Below are positions 40,611 to 50,413 of a stretch of 64,000 nucleotides of DNA, one piece after another. The position numbers were made by a program, and so were the translations under genes. This DNA comes from Microtetraspora sp. NBRC 16547 (GTDB lineage Bacteria > Actinomycetota > Actinomycetes > Streptosporangiales > Streptosporangiaceae), in the NCBI RefSeq assembly GCF_030268965.1, contig NZ_BSSE01000003.1, forward strand, positions 248,001 through 312,000, given 5' to 3'. The notes under the pieces are model-generated. The model was not told where the DNA came from. It saw only the letters and a program-made list of their open reading frames with translations, and did no database searches. Each line of letters opens with the position of its first letter. Position 1 is the first letter of the stretch.

Positions 40611-42110
40611 GTGAACAACGACAACCGCGGCGGCCAGAACCGCTCCGGGCAGAACCGCGCCGGAGGCGGCCCCGCCGAGCAGCGCCGCGGCGGGCAGGAC
40701 AGGGCCGGGCAGGGACGAGGCGGCCCGCAGCGGCGCGGCGGCGCAGGCCAAGGCGGCCGGCGCGGCCCGGGCAGACCGGTCAGGGACGAGGCGCGCAACG
40801 CCGCCTACGACCTGATGCGCGCGGTGGACGAGCGTGACGCGTACGCCAACCTGCTGATGCCGACGCTGCTCAGGCAGCGGAAGATCACCGGCAGGGACGC
40901 CGCGCTCGCCACCGAGCTGGCGTACGGAACACTGCGCGGGCTCGGCACCTACGACGAGATCATCGCCATGTGCAGCGACCGCGCGCCCGAGGACGTGGAC
41001 CCGCCGCTGCTGGACGCGATCCGGCTCGGAGTCCACCAGCTCCTGCGGACCCGCATCCCGGCGCACGCGGCGGTGAGCGCGACGATCGACCTGGTACGGC
41101 TCCGCGTCGGCGGCGGCCCCGCCCGGTACGCCAACGCCGTGCTGCGCAAGGTCGCCACCCGCACCCTGGACGAGTGGCTGCCCATCGTCGCGCCGCCGCG
41201 CGAGGACGACCCCGTGGGGAACCTGGCGGTGACCTACAGCCACCCCGGCTGGATCGTCGCGGCCCTGCGGGACGCCGTCGGAGGCGACTTCGATGAGACC
41301 GCCGCCCTCCTCGCCGCCGACAACGACCGGCCCAGGGTGGCGCTCGTGGCCCGGCCCGGCCGGTGCTCGCTGGACGAGCTCGTCGCCGCCGGGGCGGAGC
41401 CCGCCGCGTACTCGCCGTACGGCGCCTATCTGCGCGAGGGCGACCCGGGCGCGATCCCGGCGATCGGTGAGGCGCGGGCGGCCGTGCAGGACGAGGCCAG
41501 CCAGCTCGTCGCCCTCGCCCTCGCCAGGGTTCCCCTGGAGCAGGACACGCGGTGGCTCGACATGTGCGCGGGGCCGGGTGGGAAGGCCGGGCTGCTGGAC
41601 GCGGTGGCCACCCAGCGGGGGGCGCGCCTGCTCGGCGCCGACGTGCAGTATCACCGCGCCAGGCTGGTGTGGCAGACCACCGCGGAAGCCAAGGTCATCG
41701 TGGCGGACGGCACCGAGCCGCCGTGGCGGCCGGGCGCCTTCGACCGGGTGATGCTGGACGCCCCGTGCACCGGGCTGGGCGCGCTGCGCCGCCGGCCCGA
41801 GGCGCGCTGGCGGCGCGACCCGCGCAGCATTCCCGAGCTCACCGCGTTGCAGCGCCGGCTGCTGGCCACCGCGCTCGACGCCGTACGGCCCGGCGGGGTG
41901 GTGGCCTACGTGACGTGCTCGCCGCATCTCGCCGAGACCCGCGCGGTGGTCGGCGACTTCACAGGGGAGGGGGCCGGGCGGGCCGAGCTCCTGGACGCCA
42001 GGGAGTACCTCCCTGAGGTCCCCGGCCTCGGCGACGGCCCGTACGCCCAGTTCTGGCCGCACCGCCACGGCACGGACGCGATGTTCCTCGCGCTGCTCCG
42101 CCGCAGGTGA
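40611..42110 (+). CDS. rsmB: 16S rRNA (cytosine) methyltransferase, RsmB/NOP2 family
   Basis: A 499-residue SAM-dependent m5C RNA methyltransferase. Residues 1-60 form an RGG/Gln-rich disordered tail that probably adds RNA affinity. A NusB-like helical domain follows (DEARNAAYDLMRAVDERDAYANLLMP). The catalytic domain has DMCAGPGGKAGLLDAVA (SAM site), DAPCTGLGALRRRPEARWR with the release Cys, and VTCSPHLAETR with the catalytic Cys. It sits in the translation-related cluster def-fmt-rsmB, six bases after fmt. Confidence 0.93.
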   Translation: MNNDNRGGQNRSGQNRAGGGPAEQRRGGQDRAGQGRGGPQRRGGAGQGGRRGPGRPVRDEARNAAYDLMRAVDERDAYANLLMPTLLRQRKITGRDAALATELAYGTLRGLGTYDEIIAMCSDRAPEDVDPPLLDAIRLGVHQLLRTRIPAHAAVSATIDLVRLRVGGGPARYANAVLRKVATRTLDEWLPIVAPPREDDPVGNLAVTYSHPGWIVAALRDAVGGDFDETAALLAADNDRPRVALVARPGRCSLDELVAAGAEPAAYSPYGAYLREGDPGAIPAIGEARAAVQDEASQLVALALARVPLEQDTRWLDMCAGPGGKAGLLDAVATQRGARLLGADVQYHRARLVWQTTAEAKVIVADGTEPPWRPGAFDRVMLDAPCTGLGALRRRPEARWRRDPRSIPELTALQRRLLATALDAVRPGGVVAYVTCSPHLAETRAVVGDFTGEGAGRAELLDAREYLPEVPGLGDGPYAQFWPHRHGTDAMFLALLRRR

Positions 42111-42196
42111 GCTGAGCCGCGCGGGCGGCCGCAGCAGGTCCCGCCGAGGGGAACCGTCGGCGGGGCCAGGGCCCGTCCCAGCTAAACTCGGGCATC

Positions 42197-42865
42197 ATGG
42201 CCGTACAGATCTCGCCCAGCATCCTGTCCGCAGACTTCGCCAGGCTCGCCGACGAGGCGACGCGGGTGGAGGGCATCGCCGACTGGCTGCACGTGGACGT
42301 CATGGACAACCACTTCGTGCCCAACCTCACCCTCGGCCTGCCCATCGTGGAGTCGCTGCTCAAGGCGACGTCGCTCCCGATCGACTGCCACCTCATGATC
42401 GAGAACCCGGACCGGTGGGCGCCGTCGTACGCGGAGGCGGGCGCGGGCAGTGTGACCATCCACGCCGAGGCGGCCAAGGCGCCGGTGCGTACGCTGCGCG
42501 CCATCCGGTCGGCGGGCGCCCGCTCGGGGTTCGCGCTGAACCCCGCGACGCCGATCGACTACTACGAGGATCTGCTGCCCGAGATCGACATGCTCCTCGT
42601 GATGACGGTCGAGCCGGGATTCGGCGGCCAGAAGTTCCTGGACGTGGTGCTGCCCAAGTTGTCCCGCGCCCGCGCCCTCATCGAGAAGCACGGCGGCGAG
42701 GTGTGGCTCCAGGTGGACGGCGGCGTCTCGGCGGAGACGATCGAGCGCTGCGCCGAGGCCGGAGCCGACGTGTTCGTGGCCGGGAGCGCGGTCTACGGGG
42801 CGCACGACGCCGCCCAGGCCGTACGCGACCTGCGGGCCCTCGCCGCCGGCGCGCAACAGGCATAG
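42197..42865 (+). CDS. rpe: Ribulose-phosphate 3-epimerase
   Basis: Rpe (222 residues) interconverts ribulose 5-phosphate and xylulose 5-phosphate in the pentose phosphate pathway. The TIM barrel shows [30 protein letters not shown] with metal ligands, [24 protein letters not shown] and [29 protein letters not shown] lies eight bases before ATG 42197 with no ribosome binding site, so the mRNA may be leaderless. Ribulose 5-phosphate is also the substrate of RibBA encoded later. Confidence 0.96.
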   Translation: MAVQISPSILSADFARLADEATRVEGIADWLHVDVMDNHFVPNLTLGLPIVESLLKATSLPIDCHLMIENPDRWAPSYAEAGAGSVTIHAEAAKAPVRTLRAIRSAGARSGFALNPATPIDYYEDLLPEIDMLLVMTVEPGFGGQKFLDVVLPKLSRARALIEKHGGEVWLQVDGGVSAETIERCAEAGADVFVAGSAVYGAHDAAQAVRDLRALAAGAQQA

Positions 42866-42891
42866 CAGCGCGGCGGGCATGCGCAGCATGA

Positions 42892-42925
42892 GAAAGGGCC
42901 CTGGGCGGTTGTCCGGGGCCCTTTC
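42892..42925. terminator. Bidirectional terminator between rpe and the ABC importer operon
   Basis: GAAAGGGCCC (42892-42901) pairs with GGGCCCTTTC (42916-42925) between two convergent genes. Confidence 0.8.
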
Positions 42926-42933
42926 CCACGCGG

Positions 42934-43961
<1,028 letters not shown>

Positions 43962-43962
<1 letters not shown>

Positions 43963-45020
43963 CAGCGGCCTTCCATGAGCTGGGTGTGGATCTCCTGCTT
44001 CTGCTTCAGCGTGAGGTAGCACGCGTCGCCGTGCCCGCTCTCCGGCGACAGCTCCGGCAGCTCCGCGGCGCACAGGTCGGGGCCGACCTGCTTCACGTAG
44101 TCGCATCGCGGGTGGAACCGGCAGCCCGAGGGCGGGTTGAGCAGGCTGGGAGGCGTTCCGCGTACCGGCTTGAGCGGCACGTCGACCGCCGAGCCGAGCC
44201 GCGGGGCCGAGGAGAGCAGCCCCCACGTGTACGGGTGCCGGGGCGCGCCGAGCACCTCGCGGACGGTGCCCCGCTCGGCGGCCCGCCCGGCGTACATCAC
44301 CAGCACGTTGTGGGCCGCCTGGGCGACCACGCCGAGGTCGTGCGTGATCAGGATGATGGAGGTGCCCATCTGGTCCTGGAGGTCCTTGAGCAGGTCGAGG
44401 ATCTGCGCCTGCACCGTCACGTCGAGCGCGGTGGTCGGCTCGTCGGCGATGACCAGCGCGGGGTCGCAGACGAGCGCCATCGCGATCATCACGCGCTGCC
44501 GCATGCCGCCGGAGAAGTGGTGCGGGTAGTCGTCCACCCGGACCTTGGCGTTGGGGATGCCCACCCGGTCGAGCATCTCGATCGCCCGGTCGCGCGCCTC
44601 GCGCTTGCTCGCGCCCTTGTGCTTGCGGTAGACCTCGCCGATCTGGCGGCCCACGGTGTGGAACGGCGACAGCGCGGTCAGCGGGTCCTGGAAGATCATG
44701 GCGATGCGGTTGCCGCGCAGCCGCTCCAGGGTGGTACGGCTCGCGCCGACCAGCTCCCGGTCCTCGAACCAGATCTCGCCGCCGATCTCGGCGTGCTCGC
44801 TGTTGTGCAGCCCGAGGATCGCCAGGTTGGTCACGGACTTGCCGGAGCCGGACTCGCCGACGATGCCGAGCGTCGTGCCCTTCTCGACCTCGAAGGAGAG
44901 CCCGTCGACCGCCTTGACGGTCCCGTCCTCGGTCGAGAAGGAGACGTGCAGGTCCTGGACGGACAGGAAGGAGTCGCCCCGGCGGCCCGGGCCTGTCTCG
45001 GTGAGCGTGACGGCGGTCAA
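43962..45020 (-). CDS. Oligopeptide/dipeptide ABC transporter ATP-binding protein (DppD type), system 1
   Basis: A 352-residue ABC ATPase that pairs with the DppF-type subunit. Walker A GESGSGKS is at about 55-62, FQDPLTALSPFHTVG is the Q-loop region, the signature is FSGGMRQR, and Walker B is [12 protein letters not shown]. The C-terminal RHPYTWGLLSSAP and GCRFHPRCDYV region is an oligo_HPY domain. The start is TTG 45020, with GGAG eight bases upstream (MTAVTLTETG). It lies immediately after the permease gene. Confidence 0.92.
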
Positions 45021-45030
45021 GCTATGGCTC

Positions 45031-46011
45031 CTAGCTGAGGCGGACGCGCGGGTCGATGACGGCGTAGAGCGCGTCCACGATGACGTTGAGTACGACGATC
45101 GCGGTGGCGGCGAGCAGGACGGTGGCCATCAGCATGGGCAGGTCGCTGTTGAGGACCGACTGGATCGACAGGCGGCCGATGCCCTGGAGGCTGAACGTCG
45201 TCTCGGTGATGATCGCGCCGCCGATGAGACCGGCGAGGTCGATACCGAAGATCGTCACGATGGGTGTGAGCGTGCCGCGCAGCGCGAACCGCATCACCAC
45301 CGTGCGCGCGGACAGGCCCTTCGCCCGTGCCGTACGGACGTAGTCCTCGCCGAGCTGCTCGACCATGGTCGAGCGGGTCATACGGGTGTAGTTGGCGGTG
45401 AAGATGATCGCCAGGACGACCCACGGCAGCATCAGGCCGTATGCCCAGCCGATGGGGTCCTCGGTGATCGGTACGTAGCGCGGCCGTTCGATGACCTGCC
45501 ACTGGAAGACGAGGAAGTACATGGCGAGGGTGCCGACGAAGTAGATCTGCACCGAGGCGCCGATCAGCGACGAGACGCTGGCGATCTTGTCGAGGGGCTT
45601 GCCCTGCTTCAGCGCGGCGATGATGCCGGTGCCGATGCCGAAGATCAGGAAGACGATCGCCGAGCCGATGGTCAGCGAGAGCGTCACGGGCAACCGGTCG
45701 ACGATCGTGTTGAAGACCGGCTCCCGGTTCACGAACGAATAGCCCAGGCAGGGTGCCGGGCAGTGCCCCAGCCCTTCGTAGTCGCGGCCGGCGAAGATCC
45801 CGAAGACCCACTCGACGAACTGGACGAAGATCGGCTGGTCCAGGCCGAGGTTGTGCCTGGCCTGGGCGAGCGTCTCCGGCGGGCAGACCCTGCCGCAGGC
45901 CAGCCGGGCAGGGTCGCCGGGCACGGCGAAGAAGAGGAAGAACGTCACGGCGGCGACGATCAGCAGGATGAACGCCGCGCCGAGACTTCTACGAGTCAGG
46001 AAACGAAGCAC
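45031..46011 (-). CDS. Peptide ABC transporter permease (DppB type), system 1
   Basis: A 326-residue inner-membrane permease. The N-terminal membrane helix (LGAAFILLIVAAVTFFLFFAV) is followed by a periplasmic loop with several Cys residues (LACGRVCPPE, GHCPAPCLG), then the usual five further helices. The EAA loop EDYVRTARAKGLSARTVVMRFALRGTLTP contacts the ATPase. The C-terminal ALYAVIDPRVRLS is typical of DppB. GTG 46011 is the start. A strong hairpin separates it from the upstream binding-protein gene. Confidence 0.93.
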   Translation of the reverse strand: MLRFLTRRSLGAAFILLIVAAVTFFLFFAVPGDPARLACGRVCPPETLAQARHNLGLDQPIFVQFVEWVFGIFAGRDYEGLGHCPAPCLGYSFVNREPVFNTIVDRLPVTLSLTIGSAIVFLIFGIGTGIIAALKQGKPLDKIASVSSLIGASVQIYFVGTLAMYFLVFQWQVIERPRYVPITEDPIGWAYGLMLPWVVLAIIFTANYTRMTRSTMVEQLGEDYVRTARAKGLSARTVVMRFALRGTLTPIVTIFGIDLAGLIGGAIITETTFSLQGIGRLSIQSVLNSDLPMLMATVLLAATAIVVLNVIVDALYAVIDPRVRLS

Positions 46012-46029
46012 TGGAGCTCCTGTGCGGTG

Positions 46030-46061
46030 CTCCGGGGCGCCCCGTGAGGAGCGCCCCGGAG
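46030..46061 (-). terminator. Intra-operon hairpin after binding-protein gene, system 1
   Basis: CTCCGGGGCGC (46030-46040) pairs with GCGCCCCGGAG (46051-46061) around a 10-nt loop. It lies between the binding protein and the DppB permease and may attenuate transcription or protect the upstream mRNA end. Confidence 0.7.
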
Positions 46062-46068
46062 GCGTGGG

Positions 46069-47853
46069 TTACTGCTTCACGAAGATGGTGTTCGGGGAGA
46101 CGACCCAGCTGATCGGGTCGATCTCGGCGCCGCCGATCTGCGAGCCGTGCAGGATCTGGCCGATGTTGTTCAGGTCGACGACCACCGGCGTGACCGTCTC
46201 CATGATGGTCTTGTCCAGCGCGCCCCAGGCCTTGTTGGCCTCGTTGGCGTCACTCAGGCCCTCGATGCGCTTGATCTCCGCCGTGATGGCCGGGTCCTTC
46301 AGGTGGGAGATGTTCTGCCCGCCGTCGACGACCGGACCGAAGATCACCGGGAAGACCGTGGCCGCGGTGGGCCAGTCGGCGCCCCAGCCACCCCAGTAGA
46401 TGTCGAACTCGTTCTTCACCGTGGTGACCGAGTCGTACCAGGTCTTGGTGTTGAGCGGCTTGGCGACGACCTTGATGCCGGCCTTCTCGAGGGCGGTCTT
46501 GATCGCGACGGTCGCGCGCTCCTGCGTGGGCGTCTGGTTGTAGGCGTACACCAGGGTCGGCGTCGGGTTGCTCGACTGGGCGAGCAGCTCCTTGGCCTTC
46601 TCGATGTCACCCTCCGGCTTGGCCTTCTTGCCGAAGAGGTCGTAGTCCTCGAAGCCCGACACGGTCGGGTTGAGGATCGTGGTGGCGATCACTGAGGCGG
46701 CCGGGCCACCCGTGATCTGCTGGATCTGCTTGGTCGGCCACGCATAGTTGACGGCCTGGCGGATCTTGATGTCCGTCACGCGGTCGAGGTTGAAGTAGTA
46801 GTAGTTCGCGTACGGCGACGACTGCACCATCAGGCGCGGCTTCAGGTTGGGGTCGGTCAGCACCTGCTGCATCCGCTCGGGCGCGACGTGGCTGTAGAAG
46901 CTGAAGGTCTTCTTGTCGTCACCCGCGTCGGCGATGAACCGGTCGGTGACCTGGAGGGACTGGTAGCCGAACTCCAGGTGCCACTTGTCCGGGTAGGCGC
47001 CGCGGATCGGGTCGCTGGCCGCGTCCCAGTTCGGGTTGCGCTCCAGCTCCATCGTCTTGTCCGTGACGTGGCCGGCGATGATGTAGGGACCGCTGGAGAA
47101 GGGCTCCTTGTCGTACTTCTCCTTGGTGTCCTTCGCCTTCGGCACGATGCCGTACGTCGTCATCGCCAGCGCGTAGTTGGCGTCGGCGTGCGGCTCCTTG
47201 AACTTGAAGACGATGGTCTTGTCGTCGGGAGTCTCGATGTTGTCGAGGTGCTTGCCGTCGTAGGGGCCCTTGTAGGCCTTCTTGTAGTCCTCCTTCGTCA
47301 GCCACTGCTGGACGTAGGGGGCGCCCTCGGTGCTGTAGGAGGCGAAGAGGCGCTCGATGGACCACTTCACGTCCGCAGAGGTGATCGGGCTGCCGTCCTG
47401 CCACTTCACGCCGTCCTTCAGCGTGAACGTCCAGGTCTTGCCGCCGTCGGACACCTCGCCGGTGTCGGTGGCGAGGTCGCCGACCAGCTGGAACTCGTTC
47501 TTCGCGATCCGCTTGTAGCCGGTGAGCTGGCGGGCGTACAGCAGGGCGAAGGTGGAGTCGACGTTGACGTAGATGCGGCCCGGGTCGAGGTGGGCGTAGT
47601 CGTCGCGGTCGATCATGGTGATCGTGCCGCCCTTGACGACGCCCTCCGGCTCGATCGCGGGACCCTTGGAGTCGTCGGCCGTGCCGATGGTGACCTTCGG
47701 GGCCGAATCGGCGGACGGTCCCTGGGTCGAGGCGGCGCTGGGCCCGGCGTTGTCGGCGGGAGCCCCGCCGCCTCCGCCCTTGGCGCAGGCGCCGGTGAGG
47801 GCCAGGACGCCTACGGCGAGAACGGCCACTGTCGACCGCTTTCGGATGGACAT
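46069..47853 (-). CDS. Peptide ABC transporter substrate-binding lipoprotein, system 1
   Basis: A 594-residue extracellular solute-binding protein, family 5. The signal peptide ends LALTGAC with Cys23 as the likely lipidation site; the box is slightly atypical. A Gly/Ala/Ser linker follows. The mature part has GGTITMIDRDDYAHLDPGRI, FTLKDGVKWQDGSPITSADVKWSIERLF (the family signature), and IRQAVNYAWPTKQI. ATG 47853 is chosen from the signal peptide. The ligand, probably a peptide, is not predictable. An unusual gene order places a permease before it. Confidence 0.93.
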   Translation of the reverse strand: MSIRKRSTVAVLAVGVLALTGACAKGGGGGAPADNAGPSAASTQGPSADSAPKVTIGTADDSKGPAIEPEGVVKGGTITMIDRDDYAHLDPGRIYVNVDSTFALLYARQLTGYKRIAKNEFQLVGDLATDTGEVSDGGKTWTFTLKDGVKWQDGSPITSADVKWSIERLFASYSTEGAPYVQQWLTKEDYKKAYKGPYDGKHLDNIETPDDKTIVFKFKEPHADANYALAMTTYGIVPKAKDTKEKYDKEPFSSGPYIIAGHVTDKTMELERNPNWDAASDPIRGAYPDKWHLEFGYQSLQVTDRFIADAGDDKKTFSFYSHVAPERMQQVLTDPNLKPRLMVQSSPYANYYYFNLDRVTDIKIRQAVNYAWPTKQIQQITGGPAASVIATTILNPTVSGFEDYDLFGKKAKPEGDIEKAKELLAQSSNPTPTLVYAYNQTPTQERATVAIKTALEKAGIKVVAKPLNTKTWYDSVTTVKNEFDIYWGGWGADWPTAATVFPVIFGPVVDGGQNISHLKDPAITAEIKRIEGLSDANEANKAWGALDKTIMETVTPVVVDLNNIGQILHGSQIGGAEIDPISWVVSPNTIFVKQ

Positions 47854-47888
47854 ATCGCTCCAATCTGGGGGATCTGCGGCGGAGATGG

Positions 47889-48893
47889 TCAGCGTCTGAT
47901 CTTCGGGTCGAAGGCGTCGCGGACGGAGTCGCCGAGCAGGTTGAAGGCGACCACGAAGATCAGCAGGGCGATGCCGGGGAACATCAGGTAGGTGATGTCG
48001 TCGGTGTAGACCTCGGTCCCGCGCAGGAACATGCGCCCCCAGTCGGGGGTCGGCTCGATCATGCCGACGCCCAGGAAGGACAGTGCGGCCTCGGAGGTGA
48101 CGAGGGCCGGCAGCAGCAGCGTCGACTGGATCAGGATCGGGGTCCACAGGTTGGGCAGCAGTTCCTTGAAGACGATCCGCGCGGGGGAGGCGCCGGTGAC
48201 CCTGGCCGCCTCGACGAACTCCCGCTCGCGCAGGGACAGGACGTTGCCGCGCAGCAGGCGCGCCAGTCCGGCCCAGCCGAAGACCGTCAGGAAGATGATC
48301 AGCGCCGTTGCGCGCAGCCAGACCGGCGTCTCCTCCTCGGGCTTGACCATGAGGTTCTCCAGCACCGGCATGAACGCGATGATGAAGAGCGTCGAGGGGA
48401 ACGACAGCAGGACGTCGATCACACGGCCGATGAAGTAGTCGGTCCTGCCGCCCACGTAGCCGGCGACGATGCCGACCACGATGCCGATGAGCGTCGTGGC
48501 GATCGTGGCCGCCAGCGCGATCAGCAGTGAGGTGCGGATGCCGTACACGAGCTGCATGAAGACGTCGCGACCGAGTCCGGGCTCGATGCCGAACCAGAAC
48601 TCCGAGCTCATGCCGCCGTTGGGCAGGAGCGGGAAGCCGAAGTCGTTCAGCAGGCCCGGCCGGTCCTGGCCGTACGTCGTGTAGGGGTCTTTGCCGTACA
48701 GCGTGGAGATCAGCGGAGCGGCGACGGCGACCAGGATGAAGAACAGGACGATGACCGCCGAGATCATGCCCGTCGGATCCCGGCGGAAGCGCCGCCACAT
48801 CAGCTGGCCGGGGGACCGTCCGACCAGCTCTCCGCCGGATGCGGCGGGTGCCGTGGCCACGGGCGGATCGGTGGTCTCTGAAGGGATCGTCAT
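47889..48893 (-). CDS. Peptide ABC transporter permease (DppC type), system 1
   Basis: A 334-residue inner-membrane permease. It has the N-terminal OppC_N-like segment QLMWRRFRRDPTGMISAVIVLFFILVAVAAPLI, then a periplasmic loop, five further helices, and the EAA loop REFVEAARVTGASPARIVFKELLPNLWTPI. The end LLGDSVRDAFDPKIRR is diagnostic of DppC. It is the first gene of the operon, giving the order C-A-B-D-F. ATG 48893 (MTIPSETTDPP) is used. Confidence 0.93.
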   Translation of the reverse strand: MTIPSETTDPPVATAPAASGGELVGRSPGQLMWRRFRRDPTGMISAVIVLFFILVAVAAPLISTLYGKDPYTTYGQDRPGLLNDFGFPLLPNGGMSSEFWFGIEPGLGRDVFMQLVYGIRTSLLIALAATIATTLIGIVVGIVAGYVGGRTDYFIGRVIDVLLSFPSTLFIIAFMPVLENLMVKPEEETPVWLRATALIIFLTVFGWAGLARLLRGNVLSLREREFVEAARVTGASPARIVFKELLPNLWTPILIQSTLLLPALVTSEAALSFLGVGMIEPTPDWGRMFLRGTEVYTDDITYLMFPGIALLIFVVAFNLLGDSVRDAFDPKIRR

Positions 48894-49289
48894 CGTGCAG
48901 GTGCTCCCGGGAGCGACATTAAAGATCGGGAGTAATCCCGACTTGAGGGAACCTTCGCAAGTTATTTTCCGTAGGTCAATGCGAGGGTCGCCACCATCGA
49001 TTTTTTGCCTACTTCGTGCTCCAAAGTAAATCAGCTTGTGTCCCGGAAAACCGTTGACCTGGGCCGATGCGCGGGGCGATCATGTCCGTACGCGTATCAA
49101 TTTGTGTCACGATGTTGTGACGCAATCAGGACGCAATTGCGGCACGGGTGGCCGGAGCGACCTTTCCATTGAAAGGTCACATTTTGTTACTGCATGGCAT
49201 TTCGGACATCCATCTTTCTGGTCGAAATCGTCTGCCGAGAGTTCGCGGCGTCGCGACGCCGCCCCCGCTTGCCGCGCCCCTCCGTGTCG
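48894..49289. other. Divergent intergenic region, no gene seen
   Basis: AT-richer 400-nt region between the first importer operon and the ArsR-like gene. It must hold the operon promoter, but no clear -35/-10 pair was found. A short dyad CGGGA-GTAA-TCCCG lies at 48927-48940 near the dppC start. A CCAAAG at 49021-49026 resembles a half-site of the large dyad at 49290. Confidence 0.5.
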
Positions 49290-49339
49290 ATGCCAAAGAA
49301 GTGTTTGACACCTCAGATCGTCAAAGATAGCTTTGGCAT
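49290..49339. promoter_or_regulatory. 50-bp nested dyad over the promoter and start of the ArsR-like gene
   Basis: ATGCCAAAG (49290-49298), five bases, TTTGAC (49304-49309), ten bases, GTCAAA (49320-49325), five bases, CTTTGGCAT (49331-49339). Both pairs of arms are perfect and share one centre. The dyad contains the promoter TTGACA (49305-49310), 17-bp spacer, TAGCTT (49328-49333), and abuts the ATG at 49340. A repressor bound here would block RNA polymerase. Confidence 0.85.
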
Positions 49340-49942
49340 ATGCGAGTCACCGATCCTCGCGCCATGCGGGCGATGGCGCACCCCCTGCGACTGGACCTGC
49401 TCGACCTCCTGAGCCGCGTCGGACCCGCCACGGCGGCGAGCTGCGCGCGGCACCTGGGCACCAGTCAGGCGTCCTGTTCCTTCCATCTGCGTCAGCTCGC
49501 CAAGTACGGCTTCGTGGCCGAGGCCCCCTCGTCGACCGACCAGCGGGAGCGGCCGTGGAAGATCGTCGATGTCGAGCAGCAGTTTTCCTCGGGCAGCCCG
49601 GCGGCGGCCGAGTTCGAGCGGGTCTTCATCGAACGTGAGGCCGTCCGCATGCTGGAGTGGATCGAAGGCCGCAAGCATGCCCCGGAAGAGTGGCGAAAGG
49701 CCGGATTCTCCACCACCGTCACGGCTCCCATGACGGCCGAGGAGCTCGACGAACTGGGCGACGCGTTCAGGAAGCTCCTGGAGCCGTACGCCGACCGGAT
49801 CGCCGGGCGCGCTCCGGCCCCGGAGGGCGCGCGTTTCGTCCGGATCCTGACGAACGGGTCTCCGCTTCCCTCCACCGCCGACACCCCGGAGAAGGACGAT
49901 CCGGGGAAGGACGGCCCCGAGAAGGACGCCGAGACGGAGTGA
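49340..49942 (+). CDS. ArsR-like winged-helix transcriptional regulator
   Basis: A 200-residue regulator with an ArsR/HTH_20-type DNA-binding domain at about 1-65: DPRAMRAMAHPLRLDLLDLLSRVGPATAASCARHLGTSQASCSFHLRQLAKYGFV. The C-terminal region is helical and acidic (EFERVFIEREAVRMLEWIEGRKH, MTAEELDELGDAFRKLLEPYADRI) and ends in a Asp/Glu/Lys tail. No metal-binding Cys pair of classical ArsR is evident, so another signal is likely. The ATG lies six bases after the -10, so the mRNA is predicted to be leaderless. The position beside two peptide importers suggests but does not prove that it controls them. Confidence 0.88.
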   Translation: MRVTDPRAMRAMAHPLRLDLLDLLSRVGPATAASCARHLGTSQASCSFHLRQLAKYGFVAEAPSSTDQRERPWKIVDVEQQFSSGSPAAAEFERVFIEREAVRMLEWIEGRKHAPEEWRKAGFSTTVTAPMTAEELDELGDAFRKLLEPYADRIAGRAPAPEGARFVRILTNGSPLPSTADTPEKDDPGKDGPEKDAETE

Positions 49943-50016
49943 CCGACGACACCGCCGCGCGGGCATAGCGCGCCGAGCCGCGGCGGCCCCGTATCCGACC
50001 CCCCGATCGAAAGCAG

Positions 50017-50268
50017 ATGAGCACGATGGACGACATGCTGAAGGCCGCCGAGATAGGGCTGGCCGACATCAACCGAGCCCACGCCGAACTCGCCGCGGAG
50101 ACCGACCTGCGCCGCCGCCTCCGCGCCGCACGGAGCGTCCGTGCGGGCGACGACGGCGACCGGAAGGCGGCGCGCCTTCTCGAGGGCGTGCGCCACCGGC
50201 TGGCCGTCGCCATGCGCGACCTGGCCGACGGCATCGACCCCCTGCCGCGCCCGATGTGCGAGCCCTGA
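50017..50268 (+). CDS. Small hypothetical protein
   Basis: An 83-residue protein with no recognised domain. It is charged and predicted helical: MLKAAEIGLADINRAHAELAAETDLRRRL at the start and ARLLEGVRHRLAVAMRDLADGIDPLPRP at the end. The codon pattern fits the host. It may form an operon with the ArsR-like gene 75 bases upstream. GAAAGCAG before ATG 50017 is a weak ribosome binding site. Confidence 0.55.
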   Translation: MSTMDDMLKAAEIGLADINRAHAELAAETDLRRRLRAARSVRAGDDGDRKAARLLEGVRHRLAVAMRDLADGIDPLPRPMCEP

Positions 50269-50363
50269 CGCTCGGCGGCGTTGTCCGGGTGCGGTCCGGG
50301 TGCGGTCCGGTCACCGGCTCCGTGCCGGGAACCGCTCGCCGCCCTCGCCGAGCGCGGACGGAA

Positions 50364-50399
50364 CGGGCCCCCGGCCGGGGGGAAGCGGCCGGGGGCCCG
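50364..50399. terminator. Very strong hairpin between small gene and importer operon 2
   Basis: CGGGCCCCCGGCCG (50364-50377) pairs exactly with CGGCCGGGGGCCCG (50386-50399) around an 8-nt loop, between convergent transcripts. Confidence 0.85.
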
Positions 50400-50413
50400 A
50401 GATCGGCGGACGG

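Noticed and set aside
39309-42068. A 919-codon minus-strand frame opposite def, fmt and rsmB
   Set aside because: The three plus-strand genes are full-length with all motifs. The antisense product has no family features.
46069-48798. A fused permease-binding protein reading frame
   Set aside because: The frame of the binding protein continues upstream without a stop through dppC, but the signal peptide, lipobox and ATG at 47853 define the true start.
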